Of a DNA stretch of 58,373 bases, positions 36,083-45,133 are shown in pieces (positions within the stretch are counted from its first letter, which is position 1; each line of letters begins with the position of its first letter). Below the pieces are notes generated by a model. The model did no database searches. It saw nothing but the letters and a program-made list of their open reading frames with translations, and was not told the DNA's origin. Location: contig CAMTOQ010000018.1 in NCBI GenBank assembly GCA_947074205.1, forward strand, positions 1 to 58,373, in the 5' to 3' direction. The DNA comes from an uncultured Bacteroides sp. (lineage in GTDB: Bacteria > Bacteroidota > Bacteroidia > Bacteroidales > Bacteroidaceae). The position numbers and the translations under genes were made by a program.

Positions 36083-36136
36083 AAAACAACTCCCGCCCTC
36101 TCACCAACAGAAATTAGGCAAGAGAACGGGAGTTAT
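36083..36136 (-). terminator. Terminator of the threonine operon
   Basis: AACTCCCG at 36088-36095 pairs with CGGGAGTT at 36127-36134, extended by CTCT/AGAG inside. On the minus strand the stem is followed by GTTTTTAG. It lies just downstream of thrC. Confidence 0.8.
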
Positions 36137-36154
36137 TATATCAAGCAGCACCAA

Positions 36155-37456
36155 TTATAGCGCCATCAAGTAAGCTTTAAAGTCAACAAACTCTTTGGAT
36201 AGTTCCACAGACTGTTTTTGACCTTTCATAAAGGTTTGAAGCTTGGCAGGGATTTCTACGGCTTCGCCGATGATGCCTTCTACTGTTTCGAGGAACTTAG
36301 CGGGGTGAGCTGTCTCTAGGAAGACACCTACCTCTTCAGGCATCAAGCTTTCTGTGAGTGCGCGGAAGCCGCAAGCACCGTGTGGGTCTAGCAAGTAGTG
36401 ATCTTCTTTATAGACTTGTTTCACAGTTTCTCTGATCTGCTCATCGGTATAAGTAGCACCAGTTATCTCCTTCTTAATATCTTCGTAAGAGTCTCCATAG
36501 AGCGCAAGCACGCGAGCAAAGTTGCTAGGGTCGCCCACATCCATAGCGTTGGCAATGGTTGCCACTGATGGTTTAGGGTTGTACTGTCCTGTTTGCAAAT
36601 ATTGATAGAAGATATCATTACGGTTGTTGGCAGCGATGAAACGTTTGATAGGCAAGCCCATCTTCTTTGCAAAGAGGCCGGCGGTGATGTTACCAAAGTT
36701 GCCACTTGGCACGCAGACTACCATCTCTTCCATACGGCCTAACTTACGGTATTGTGCCCATGCATAGAAGTAGTAGAAAGCTTGTGGAAGGAATCGAGCT
36801 ACATTAATAGAGTTGGCACTTGTCAGCAACAAATGGTCATTAAGCTCTTTGTCCATAAATGCAGCTTTCACTAGCGCTTGGCAGTCGTCGAAAGTACCAT
36901 CCACTTCTATAGCTGTGATGTTTTGGCCTAGCGTGGTAAACTGCTTTTCTTGTATCTCGCTGACCTTACCTTTTGGATAGAGCACATATACATGAATGCC
37001 CTCTACGCCAAGGAAACCATTGGCCACGGCACTTCCGGTATCACCCGAAGTAGCCACCAACACATTGACTTGCTTCTTACCCTCTTTCTGGATAAAGTAG
37101 CCCAAAAGACGAGCCATAAAGCGAGCACCAACATCTTTGAAGGCTAGTGTTGGGCCATGAAATAGCTCCAATGAGAAGATGTTGCCTGTTACAGGAACCA
37201 GCGGCACATCAAAGTTCAATGTGTCATATACAATCTGCTTCAATGTATCGGCAGGAATATCTTCTCCAAAGAAAGCATCTGCCACTTGGTAGGCAATCTC
37301 TTGGAAAGATAGTTTATCTATATTTTCGTAAAAATCGTAAGGAAGGGGTTTGATAGTATCGGGCATAAACAAACCTTTATCGGCTGCCAACCCTTTTACA
37401 ACAGCTTCGTCGAGCGAAGCACCTGTAACTTGTCCGTTTGTACTATAGTAATTCAT
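36155..37456 (-). CDS. thrC: Threonine synthase
   Basis: A 433-residue pyridoxal-phosphate enzyme that converts O-phosphohomoserine to threonine. The N-terminus MNYYSTNG is typical. The PLP lysine is Lys107 in GPTLAFKDVGARF. The phosphate-binding loop ATSGDTGSA and VPSGNFGNITAG are present. It is the last gene of the threonine operon, 9 bases after the phosphoglycerate-mutase-like gene, and a terminator follows. Confidence 0.97.
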   Translation of the reverse strand: MNYYSTNGQVTGASLDEAVVKGLAADKGLFMPDTIKPLPYDFYENIDKLSFQEIAYQVADAFFGEDIPADTLKQIVYDTLNFDVPLVPVTGNIFSLELFHGPTLAFKDVGARFMARLLGYFIQKEGKKQVNVLVATSGDTGSAVANGFLGVEGIHVYVLYPKGKVSEIQEKQFTTLGQNITAIEVDGTFDDCQALVKAAFMDKELNDHLLLTSANSINVARFLPQAFYYFYAWAQYRKLGRMEEMVVCVPSGNFGNITAGLFAKKMGLPIKRFIAANNRNDIFYQYLQTGQYNPKPSVATIANAMDVGDPSNFARVLALYGDSYEDIKKEITGATYTDEQIRETVKQVYKEDHYLLDPHGACGFRALTESLMPEEVGVFLETAHPAKFLETVEGIIGEAVEIPAKLQTFMKGQKQSVELSKEFVDFKAYLMAL

Positions 37457-37465
37457 AGAAAGCTA

Positions 37466-38680
37466 TTATTTACAGTTCATAAACTCGTTCATAAATTCAT
37501 TCTCTTTCAGCAGGCCATACGCGCCTTGTTCGGCCGACTGTTCATCATACTGCTGCACACCATCGGGTAGTATTCCGGGATACCAAATGATAAAGGGCAC
37601 CGGCTCGGAGGTGTGGGTACGTAGCTCGCAAGGGGTTGGGTGGTCGGGCAGCACAGCAATAGCTACCGGCTCATCCCACTCTTTCACTGCTTCGTAGATG
37701 GGACCTACCGCACGACTATCTAAGTTTTCTATAGTGCGAAGTTTTAGGTCAATATCTCCCTCGTGGCCAGCCTCATCACTTGCTTCGATATGTAGGTAAA
37801 CAAAATCGTCAGTTTTGAGCGCTTCCAATGCGGCGGCTACTTTGTTCTCGTAATTGGTGTTGTAAAGACCGGTTGCACCCTCTACTGGGATGCGGCGAAG
37901 TCCGGCATAGTAGCCGATACCGTTAATCAAATCGACAGCCGAGATTACTGCTCCTTTCTTCACCTCGGGATAGGTAGCCGCAAGAGTTACCATCTGAGGA
38001 CGATAGCCTGGGCTCCATGGCCAAATGCTATTGGCAGGATCTTTCCCTTCGGCTATGCGTTTTAGGTTGATAGGATGATCTTTAAGCAATTCCTGCGAAC
38101 GTCGAATCAAGTCATTAAGAAGCGCAGCAGTCTCTTCGGCTTCGGCCGAAAGGGCTTTCACCATCAACGGTTCATAGGGCTGCAAGGGCACATCGTGCGG
38201 AGGTGTACAATCTAGATTCTTATCCCCACCCTTTACCACAAGGAGATGGCGATATTGCACACCGGTATGGAAACGCACGCGGTCGTCGCCTAGTTTATCT
38301 TGAAGATATTTAATCAAATCATCGGCCTCCTCTGTAGAGATATGACCTGCCGAGTGATTTTTTATTTTATCGCCTTCGATACAGATGATATTACAGCGCA
38401 TCGCCATCTCACCCGGCTGAAGATCGACTCCAATACTGGCCGCTTCGAGCGGACCCCTACCCTCGTAAACCTTAGGAAGATCGTAGCCAAGCACCGACAT
38501 ATTGGCTACTTCGCTGCCGGGATGAAACCCTTCGGCAACAGTAATCAGTCGGCCATTGCGACCCAGTTGGGCCAGCTTATCCATATAGGGTGTATGGGCA
38601 TGCTGCAGTAAAGTTTTACCATCTAGTGAAGGTACAGCCCAATCGGCCATACCATCACCTAGTATAATGATGTGTTTCAT
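37466..38680 (-). CDS. Phosphoglycerate-mutase-like (archaeal type) protein, probable homoserine kinase
   Basis: A 404-residue protein of the alkaline-phosphatase superfamily, annotated in most genomes as cofactor-independent phosphoglycerate mutase (ApgM type). Metal and catalytic motifs include ILGDGMAD at the start, HPGSEVANMSVLGYD (the Ser is the likely phosphorylated residue), HIEASDEAGHEGD and LPDHPTPCELRTHTSEPVPF. It sits between the aspartokinase-homoserine dehydrogenase gene and thrC, and no GHMP-type thrB is visible in the operon. Members in this position are regarded as non-orthologous homoserine kinases. I favour that over a glycolytic role, on context. Confidence 0.88.
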   Translation of the reverse strand: MKHIIILGDGMADWAVPSLDGKTLLQHAHTPYMDKLAQLGRNGRLITVAEGFHPGSEVANMSVLGYDLPKVYEGRGPLEAASIGVDLQPGEMAMRCNIICIEGDKIKNHSAGHISTEEADDLIKYLQDKLGDDRVRFHTGVQYRHLLVVKGGDKNLDCTPPHDVPLQPYEPLMVKALSAEAEETAALLNDLIRRSQELLKDHPINLKRIAEGKDPANSIWPWSPGYRPQMVTLAATYPEVKKGAVISAVDLINGIGYYAGLRRIPVEGATGLYNTNYENKVAAALEALKTDDFVYLHIEASDEAGHEGDIDLKLRTIENLDSRAVGPIYEAVKEWDEPVAIAVLPDHPTPCELRTHTSEPVPFIIWYPGILPDGVQQYDEQSAEQGAYGLLKENEFMNEFMNCK

Positions 38681-38704
38681 AAAGATTCGTTTTTTAGATC
38701 GGTG

Positions 38705-41140
38705 TTATACATTGGCAATGCTCATGATGTCGGCAAAGACACCCGCAGCAGTTACCCCTGCACCTGCACCATAACCTTGAATCATCATAGGATACTCTTT
38801 GTAGCGTTCGGTAGTAAGGAGAATCACATTGTTGCTGCCCTCTAGATTGTAGAAAGGATGGTTGGAAGCCACCTCTTGGAGGCCAACCGAGCCTTTACCG
38901 TTTTCTAGTTTAGCCACAAAGCGCCAATGTTTGTGCTCTTGTTCCAACACTTCGCGTCGTGCTTCGAACTCGGCATCCATAGTTGGTATACGTTTCCAGA
39001 AATCTTCTAGCGAACCTTCGAAGAACTCGGCAGGCACAAATAGATGTTTCTCTACATCTTCTTGCTCCAACGCATAGCCGGCTTCGCGGGCCAGAATCAC
39101 CAACTTACGAATCACGTCTTTACCACTTAGGTCGATACGTGGATCGGGTTCAGAGTAGCGTTCTTCTTGAGCCATCTTAATGGTTTTGCTGAAAGGAATA
39201 TCCGCACTAATCTTGTTGAATATATAGTTGAGCGTACCACTAAGTACCGCTTCAATCTTTAAAATTTTATCACCACTATGAATCAAGTCATTGATGGTGT
39301 TGATAATTGGCAAACCTGCTCCTACGTTGGTTTCGAAAAGATATTTCACCCCACGTTGGCGAGCTATTTGTTTTAGTTCGCGGTAGTTTTCGTACTCCGA
39401 AGAGGCAGCTATTTTATTGGCAGCTACTACCGAAACATTGTGTAGCAAAAGGTCTTTATAGAGCGATGCCACGGCAGCACTAGCAGTACAATCTACAAAC
39501 ACAGAGTTGAAGATATTCATACCGATAATTTCATCGCGTAGTGTATCTATAGAGCTGTCAATTCCTTTTTCTGCTAATTCGGTTTTAAAGTTATCTAGAT
39601 CGATGCCTTCGCGACTAAACACAGCTCTGCTTGCATCGGCAATACCCACTACATTCAGTTTCAAACCATTCTCTAGCATAAGTCTTTCGCGTTGGTTGCG
39701 AATCTGATCGATAAGACTACCGCCTACGGTTCCCACACCACAGATAAAGAGGTTGAGCACTTGATATTCTGACAAGAAGAATGAGTCGTGAATCACATTG
39801 AGCGATTTACGGAGCGATTTCGAATCGACAACAAACGAGATATTGGTTTCGGAAGCACCTTGCGCACAAGCTATCACACTGATACCATTGCGGCCCAATG
39901 TGCCAAACAGCTTACCGGCGATACCCGGAGTATGTTTCATATTCTCACCCACGATAGCCACAGTAGCCAAATCTTTTTCTGCTTGGATAGGAGATATTTC
40001 GCCCATCTCTATCTCTTTCAGAAACTCCTCGTTGAGTACTTCGCACGCTAAGTCTGCGTCAGCATTGCGCACACCGATAGAGGTACTGTTTTCCGAAGAG
40101 GCTTGCGACACCATAAATACACTGATTCCGTTTTTGGCCAGCGCTCTAAAGATGCGGTAGTTCACACCAATCACACCCACCATACCAAGACCTTGAACAG
40201 TGATTAAGCTAGTATCGTTGATAGACGATATACCTTTAATGGCTTTGGCTTGCGAAGATGAAACATCTTGCTTGATAACCGTACCCGGTGCTTCGGGATT
40301 GAAAGTGTTCTTTATTAATATAGGTATATTCTTATGATATACCGGATAGATAGTTGGAGGATAAACCACCTTGGCACCAAAGTTACAAAGTTCGGTAGCC
40401 TCGGCATAGCTCAACTCATTAATAGTATAGGCGGTAGAAATCACTCTAGGATCGGCAGTCATAAATCCATCTACATCGGTCCAAATTTCTAGACTGCTGG
40501 CATTGAGTGCAGCAGCAAGTATAGCTGCAGTATAGTCCGAACCACCACGACCAAGGTTAGTGATATCATCGGAGTATTTATCAGTAGAGATAAAACCACC
40601 CATTACTGCAATCTCGGGAGCTTCATTGAATGCCTCTTGCACCAGTTGATTGGTGAGTTCTGAGTCTAAGGTATGTTTACCGTGCTTTAGTTCTGTCTTA
40701 ATAAAAGAGCGCGAATCGTAGTGTTTGGCTCCCTCTATTAGGTCGGTAACGATAAGTGACGAGAGACGCTCGCCATAGCTCACAATAGTATCCGAAGTTT
40801 TTGTAGAAAGGTCTCTAATGAGGTAGATACCTTGAAAGATATCTTTCAACTCATTGAGTAGTTCGCCCACACGTCTTTGTAGCTCGTTTTGCTTCTCTCC
40901 ATTTGGAAATAGTTCTTTTACCATCTCAATATGGCGATAGACTATCTCACGGAAATCAGCTTCATAGGCCGGGTTGCCTTTGGCAGCCATCTTAGAAGTG
41001 TGTAGTAGTTTGTCTGTTACCCCTCCAAGGGCAGATACCACAACAATAATTGGTTCTTGGTTGTTTTCTACAATGCGTTTAACGCTTAGCAAGCTATTCA
41101 CGGAACCTACGGATGTTCCGCCGAATTTCATGATTTTCAT
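38705..41140 (-). CDS. thrA: Bifunctional aspartokinase / homoserine dehydrogenase
   Basis: An 811-residue fusion that catalyses the first and third steps toward threonine. The kinase starts at MKIMKFGGTSVGS and has GRGGSDYTAAILAAAL near residue 215. Two ACT regulatory domains lie at about 300-450 (ITVQGLGMVGVIG, VAIVGENMKHTPGIAGKLF). The dehydrogenase begins near LNLFICGVGTVGGSLIDQI and contains VVAANKIAAS and LFETNVGAGLPIINTI. I use the ATG at 41140, which gives the canonical start. The frame stays open to 41197. Expression is probably under a leader-peptide attenuator. Confidence 0.96.
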   Translation of the reverse strand: MKIMKFGGTSVGSVNSLLSVKRIVENNQEPIIVVVSALGGVTDKLLHTSKMAAKGNPAYEADFREIVYRHIEMVKELFPNGEKQNELQRRVGELLNELKDIFQGIYLIRDLSTKTSDTIVSYGERLSSLIVTDLIEGAKHYDSRSFIKTELKHGKHTLDSELTNQLVQEAFNEAPEIAVMGGFISTDKYSDDITNLGRGGSDYTAAILAAALNASSLEIWTDVDGFMTADPRVISTAYTINELSYAEATELCNFGAKVVYPPTIYPVYHKNIPILIKNTFNPEAPGTVIKQDVSSSQAKAIKGISSINDTSLITVQGLGMVGVIGVNYRIFRALAKNGISVFMVSQASSENSTSIGVRNADADLACEVLNEEFLKEIEMGEISPIQAEKDLATVAIVGENMKHTPGIAGKLFGTLGRNGISVIACAQGASETNISFVVDSKSLRKSLNVIHDSFFLSEYQVLNLFICGVGTVGGSLIDQIRNQRERLMLENGLKLNVVGIADASRAVFSREGIDLDNFKTELAEKGIDSSIDTLRDEIIGMNIFNSVFVDCTASAAVASLYKDLLLHNVSVVAANKIAASSEYENYRELKQIARQRGVKYLFETNVGAGLPIINTINDLIHSGDKILKIEAVLSGTLNYIFNKISADIPFSKTIKMAQEERYSEPDPRIDLSGKDVIRKLVILAREAGYALEQEDVEKHLFVPAEFFEGSLEDFWKRIPTMDAEFEARREVLEQEHKHWRFVAKLENGKGSVGLQEVASNHPFYNLEGSNNVILLTTERYKEYPMMIQGYGAGAGVTAAGVFADIMSIANV

Positions 41141-41249
41141 ACAGACTATTATTTTGATATGCCTTCCCCCATCGTTCGTTGTGAACAGGGAAAACATGAA
41201 TGAGTAAAATCGAAAAGAATTATATATTGAATTTGCCTACTAATTGTAG

Positions 41250-41336
41250 ACGTGGTTCACGTAGAAACACAAAACTATCCTCAACCCCAAAGGGTCGTGG
41301 TGGTACACATGGATGTGACTGTATAAGGATAGTTAT
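41250..41336 (-). promoter_or_regulatory. Candidate threonine attenuator stem-loops
   Basis: On the minus strand AACTATCC (41328-41335, leader codons 2-4) is perfectly complementary to GGATAGTT (41273-41280), directly after the leader stop. The second arm runs into TTTTGTGTTT. A smaller hairpin, ACGTG-AAC-CACGT, follows at 41250-41262. A ribosome stalled at the leader threonine codons would cover the first arm and stop the large stem from forming. The mechanism is inferred. Confidence 0.55.
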
Positions 41337-41340
41337 TCAT
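41281..41340 (-). CDS. thrL: Threonine-rich leader peptide of the threonine operon
   Basis: A 19-residue open frame, MNNYPYTVTSMCTTTTLWG, lies 140 bases upstream of thrA. Six of its 19 residues are threonine, including four in a row. This is the signature of a transcription-attenuation leader that senses charged tRNA-Thr. It is too short for standard gene calling. It lies between a good -7 box (41381-41388) and thrA and overlaps an inverted repeat that could form the terminator stem. Confidence 0.82.
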   Translation of the reverse strand: MNNYPYTVTSMCTTTTLWG

Positions 41341-41380
41341 GAAGTTTATTGTTTCTCGTTACTTGTTTGAATAGATGTGG

Positions 41381-41388
41381 CAAATATA
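41381..41388 (-). promoter_or_regulatory. -7 promoter element of the threonine operon
   Basis: The minus strand reads TATATTTG, an exact TAnnTTTG match, 40 bases before the leader-peptide ATG. A clear -33 box is not seen. Confidence 0.5.
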
Positions 41389-41517
41389 TAGATAATTAGA
41401 AACAATCTATCACTTTTTACTAAGTTTTTCTTATAAAAAGAATACACTATTTATCTATTACCCAAAGTTGCAGCATAAGAAATATGACAATTTGCTAGCA
41501 CAGTATGAATATAAAGC

Positions 41518-41525
41518 TATCTTTG
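41518..41525 (+). promoter_or_regulatory. -7 promoter element for the asparaginase gene
   Basis: TATCTTTG is an exact consensus match, with TTTG at 41491-41494 as a possible, slightly distant -33 box. It lies downstream of the first in-frame ATG (41505), so that ATG is probably not transcribed. The real start is then 41553. Confidence 0.55.
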
Positions 41526-41552
41526 CGAACGGAACCAATCAATATTAACTCT

Positions 41553-42593
41553 ATGACGACACATAATACTTCCGTATTGATAATATACACCGGTGGAACC
41601 ATTGGTATGATTCAGAATACCGAAACTGGAACGCTCGAGACTTTCAATTTCGACCACCTGCACGAGCATATACCCGAGCTAAAGAAAACCAATTGCAATA
41701 TAGATGCTGTTCAGTTTGACCCTCCTATCGACTCATCGGATATTGAACCCGAAGCTTGGGGCAAAATTGTAAGCATCATCAGCGAGAATTACGACAAGTA
41801 TAATGGCTTTGTGATACTCCATGGCACCGACACAATGGCCTTTACAGCCTCTGCGCTAAGCTTTATGCTAGAAAATTTAGGCAAACCGGTGATACTAACA
41901 GGTTCTCAACTACCCATTTGCATGCTGCGCACAGATGGAAGGGAAAACTTAATGACTAGCATCGAGATTGCGGCAGCACAACACCCCGATGGGACTCCTA
42001 TCGTTCCCGAAGTTTGTATTTTGTTCGAAAATAGATTGATGCGTGGCAATCGTACTACTAAGTTTAATGCGGACTACTTTAATGCCTTTCGCTCATTCAA
42101 CTATCCCGCTCTTGCCGATGCAGGGATACATATAAAATATAACTTTGGAGTGATTCACAACACTCAACCCGATATGCAATTAAAACCGCATTATCTTCTG
42201 GATAGACGGGTGGCAGTGCTAAAGATTTTTCCAGGAATACACGAAAACGTGGTGGCTGCTACACTTGCCATTGAGGGGATAAAGGCTGTTGTGCTCGAAA
42301 CCTTTGGATCGGGCAATGCACCTAGGCGTCAATGGTTGTTGCGTCTACTACGCGAGGCTTCTCAACGAGGCATTGTGATAGTAAATGTGACGCAATGCTG
42401 TGCAGGCACCGTTGAGATGTCGCGCTACAAAACGGGATATGAATTAATGCAATCGGGTATCATCAGTGGGTATGACATCACTACCGAATCGGCAATCACT
42501 AAACTAATGTTTTTACTGGGCCATAACTATAGTCCGGATGAGGTTCGCCAACGGATGCTTCAACCTATAGCAGGTGAAATTACTGTGGCATGA
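41553..42593 (+). CDS. Type I (cytoplasmic) L-asparaginase
   Basis: A 346-residue enzyme that hydrolyses asparagine to aspartate and ammonia. The two catalytic stretches are YTGGTIGM with Thr16, and LHGTDTMAF with Thr92-Asp93. There is no signal peptide, and the sequence resembles E. coli AnsA rather than the secreted type II. I chose the ATG at 41553 because a consensus -7 box lies between it and the upstream ATG at 41505. It is divergent from the threonine operon, which uses its product aspartate. Confidence 0.92.
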   Translation: MTTHNTSVLIIYTGGTIGMIQNTETGTLETFNFDHLHEHIPELKKTNCNIDAVQFDPPIDSSDIEPEAWGKIVSIISENYDKYNGFVILHGTDTMAFTASALSFMLENLGKPVILTGSQLPICMLRTDGRENLMTSIEIAAAQHPDGTPIVPEVCILFENRLMRGNRTTKFNADYFNAFRSFNYPALADAGIHIKYNFGVIHNTQPDMQLKPHYLLDRRVAVLKIFPGIHENVVAATLAIEGIKAVVLETFGSGNAPRRQWLLRLLREASQRGIVIVNVTQCCAGTVEMSRYKTGYELMQSGIISGYDITTESAITKLMFLLGHNYSPDEVRQRMLQPIAGEITVA

Positions 42594-42618
42594 TATTCAA
42601 GGGGGAGGCAGCTCCCCA

Positions 42619-44517
42619 CTAATTATTGATTTCTACTTCTTCCACATTTTCGATACGGCTAATGTCATAGATCACCGACTGTAGTTCGGTGAATGAATGT
42701 AGCCTAAACGTGATGTCGCAATCCACAATCTCGTCTACGGTATCTGTCTTGAGGTTGTCAATAGACAGCTTCAAACGATTGGTGATACAATCTATCAAAT
42801 CGCTCAACAGATGAAAGCGGTCGATGGCTTTGACATGGATAGAGACGGAATAGAGCGTATCAGGATCTTCTTTGAACTCGATAGGAATCACAGAGTCGCC
42901 CTCCTGAGATGCCTTACTAATGGCAAGGGCACAGTCGCGCTTGTGTACAGCCAATGTGCCATCGGGGTTTTTAAAACCAATCACTTCATCATCGGGTAGC
43001 GGCTGACAGCGTTCGCATCTTATAAATAAAGGTTTGGGTTGATTCTTAAAGTAGCGATTGAGGAAGCTCTTTGCCTTATAAGAGTGCACATATTGCAACC
43101 AATCTTCGCAAGGAAGCACCGAACTTTTAGTTCCAATCTCCACACAATCTCCTCTTCTCAACTTCTCTTTTACCGAATAGAGTTTACCGTTGATACGGGC
43201 ATACTGTGCATGAATACCAATCTCGCTGTGCACCTCGAACGCAAAGTCGAGAGCTGTTGACCCTTGAGGTAGTTTCAAGACTTTTCCTTGTGGGGTGTAA
43301 ACGGTGATATCATCATTATAGAACGAAGAAACTACTCCTTCCATAAAACCGATGTCGTGGTTATGATTAGCTATATCTTGCAGGTTTTGACGGAACTTCT
43401 CTATCCAGTTGGTGATATTAGCTTCGGTGCGACTGGCTACGCAACCATAACGCGAACCGTTGCGCATGGTCTCGGTGCTAATGTGCAACTCCTCCCATTG
43501 TCCATAGTCGGTAAGCAGTTGTACATGCAAGCTCTGATAACCATTCTCTTTGGGTGAGTCGATGTAGTTGAGCATACTGCCGGGTTTCTCTTTGAAAAGA
43601 TCGGTGAGCAATTCGTAGATACGAAGACAGGCTGCTTTTTCAGAGACGTCATCCTCATTCTTGAAAACGATGCGCACAAAGTGGCGGTGCTCCACATGGT
43701 TAAAATTACAGCCATGGCGATGCATTTTGCGACGTACGCTGAGCGGAGTGCGATAGACAGCCTCAACATGAACATCTATAAGATGGTTGGACAGTTGGAC
43801 CTTGATTTTCTCCATAAAGTCGTTGAGTCGGTCGAACTCGCGATCTATATCGTCATCGAGCTGTTGCTCTATACGGGCAAATTCCAACGGACAGCGATAG
43901 CGGAAGCTAAGGTTTTCCAGTTCTATTTTTATGGGATAAAGTCCAAGACGATTGGCTAGTGGAGCATAGAAAAAGTCGGTTTCGCCGGCAATCTTCATCT
44001 GCTTGTCGGCACTCATACTCTCTAGAGTACGCATATTGTGAAGGCGGTCGGCTAGCTTAATCAAGATGGCACGAATATCGTACTGCATGGAGTTAAGCAT
44101 CTGCCTAAAGTTGTCTACTTGCTTTGATTTATAGTAGCTCTCTTTCTTCTGCTTCGTCACTACGCGTACCAAGAAGGCCACATCGCGACCAAACATTCCT
44201 TCTATATCTTCTATAGTGTAGTGACTATCTTCTACCACATCGTGTAGAAAGGCAGCGCATATAGGGTTGGCACCAAGTAGCATTTCCTCGCCCACGATAC
44301 CTGCCACAGCAATGGGGTGCACGATATAGGGTTCACCACTTTTTCTTTTCTGATGATGATGCGCTTCATGAGCCAAATCGTAGGCACTGCGAATTAGCAC
44401 CATCTCTTCGGGTGACAATCGGTGCGACATCACCTTGAAAAACTTCTCTACAGTGTGTCTAATATTCTCCTCAACATCTTGTGCTGATTGAGCTCTTCGT
44501 TTATCGTGTACCATCAT
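42619..44517 (-). CDS. RelA/SpoT homologue with intact hydrolase and apparently degenerate synthetase domain
   Basis: A 632-residue (p)ppGpp metabolic enzyme. The HD hydrolase is complete: QKRKSGEPYIVHP (Arg58, His67), FLHDVVEDS (His92, Asp93, Glu96, Asp97) and LADRLHNMRT (Asp157). The synthetase region (about 250-360) keeps YIDSPKENGYQSLH but has VYRTPLSVRRKM in place of the usual YGRPKHIYSIYRKM-type stretch. It has VEHRHFVRIVF where active enzymes carry an Asp, and ELHISTETM for the EVQIRT-type motif. A TGS domain (about 400-460) and a C-terminal ACT domain (from about 555) follow. It may act mainly as a hydrolase. Length is shorter than typical Rel (about 700 or more). A second RSH elsewhere would be expected. 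Confidence 0.85.
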   Translation of the reverse strand: MMVHDKRRAQSAQDVEENIRHTVEKFFKVMSHRLSPEEMVLIRSAYDLAHEAHHHQKRKSGEPYIVHPIAVAGIVGEEMLLGANPICAAFLHDVVEDSHYTIEDIEGMFGRDVAFLVRVVTKQKKESYYKSKQVDNFRQMLNSMQYDIRAILIKLADRLHNMRTLESMSADKQMKIAGETDFFYAPLANRLGLYPIKIELENLSFRYRCPLEFARIEQQLDDDIDREFDRLNDFMEKIKVQLSNHLIDVHVEAVYRTPLSVRRKMHRHGCNFNHVEHRHFVRIVFKNEDDVSEKAACLRIYELLTDLFKEKPGSMLNYIDSPKENGYQSLHVQLLTDYGQWEELHISTETMRNGSRYGCVASRTEANITNWIEKFRQNLQDIANHNHDIGFMEGVVSSFYNDDITVYTPQGKVLKLPQGSTALDFAFEVHSEIGIHAQYARINGKLYSVKEKLRRGDCVEIGTKSSVLPCEDWLQYVHSYKAKSFLNRYFKNQPKPLFIRCERCQPLPDDEVIGFKNPDGTLAVHKRDCALAISKASQEGDSVIPIEFKEDPDTLYSVSIHVKAIDRFHLLSDLIDCITNRLKLSIDNLKTDTVDEIVDCDITFRLHSFTELQSVIYDISRIENVEEVEINN

Positions 44518-44603
44518 TTTTATCCATTTTTACCTCTATATACCACAGTGCCTTAAGGAATTAAAACCTTAATATTCAATCGCTACAGATATGTATAATT
44601 ATT

Positions 44604-44611
44604 CAAATTTA
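44604..44611 (-). promoter_or_regulatory. Possible -7 promoter element for the RSH gene
   Basis: The minus strand reads TAAATTTG, an exact consensus match, 87 bases before the start codon. There is no clear -33 box, and the region is AT-rich. Confidence 0.35.
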
Positions 44612-44761
44612 GAAATTTAATTGCGAAATGGTCTATTTTTTAGTGTGATTTTTAAGTAACCGCACATTTTTACATTTTACTAAACGCGTTGCGGCACTAC
44701 TACTTACACAAATAAAAATTGACATCTCTAAACGAACTTCATGCCGCTTAAAATTCAGCTT

Positions 44762-44849
44762 GGTGGCAAGCCGAGGTCACCGAGCAGGCAAGCTGTGGTC
44801 AGCAAGCAGGCAAGGCGTGGTCAGCATGGTAGCAAGCTGTGGTCACGAA
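44762..44849 (+). repeat. Four-unit array of a 22-bp degenerate repeat (array B)
   Basis: Four 22-base periods occupy 44762-44783, 44784-44805, 44806-44827 and 44828-44849. Each unit starts G(G/C)(T/A), keeps (G)GCAAG at positions 5-9 and TCA at 16-18, and varies between. Aligned with array A (21110-21197, read on the other strand), positions 1, 6, 8, 16, 17 and 18 are identical in all eight units, and period and copy number are the same. The rest of the RSH-radA gap (44612-45094) holds nothing else I can support. Confidence 0.8.
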
Positions 44850-45094
44850 TACAGGATAAGCGTTCTCGAAAGCTAGAAAATAAACACCTAGTTTTCAGAC
44901 AAATAGGAAATAGAAGATAATAGTGATATGAAAGGTAGGGAGTGGATAAAACAGAGATATTGAAAGTTCTACTCATCAGAACATTTTCAATAAAGATTTA
45001 CGTATTGTTATTTATAAGCCTATGTACCTATTCTAATATGATGAATTAAGCAAAAAATTAGTTGATAAGGCAACTGCAATAGGCTTCTTATCAC

Positions 45095-45102
45095 TACTTT
45101 TG
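45095..45102 (+). promoter_or_regulatory. Probable -7 promoter element for radA
   Basis: TACTTTTG is an exact TAnnTTTG match, 31 bases before the radA ATG. The -33 region is weak. Confidence 0.45.
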
Positions 45103-45133
45103 TGTTTGTATAAACAAGATAGACCTAAGACGA

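Noticed and set aside
41141..41197. Upstream ATG giving a 19-residue extension of aspartokinase
   Set aside because: The canonical kinase N-terminus (KIMKFGGTSVGS) starts at 41140, and the extension has no family counterpart.
44762..44849. Possible CRISPR array
   Set aside because: The 22-base units are directly adjacent with no spacers and no cas genes are in the window. The same holds for array A.
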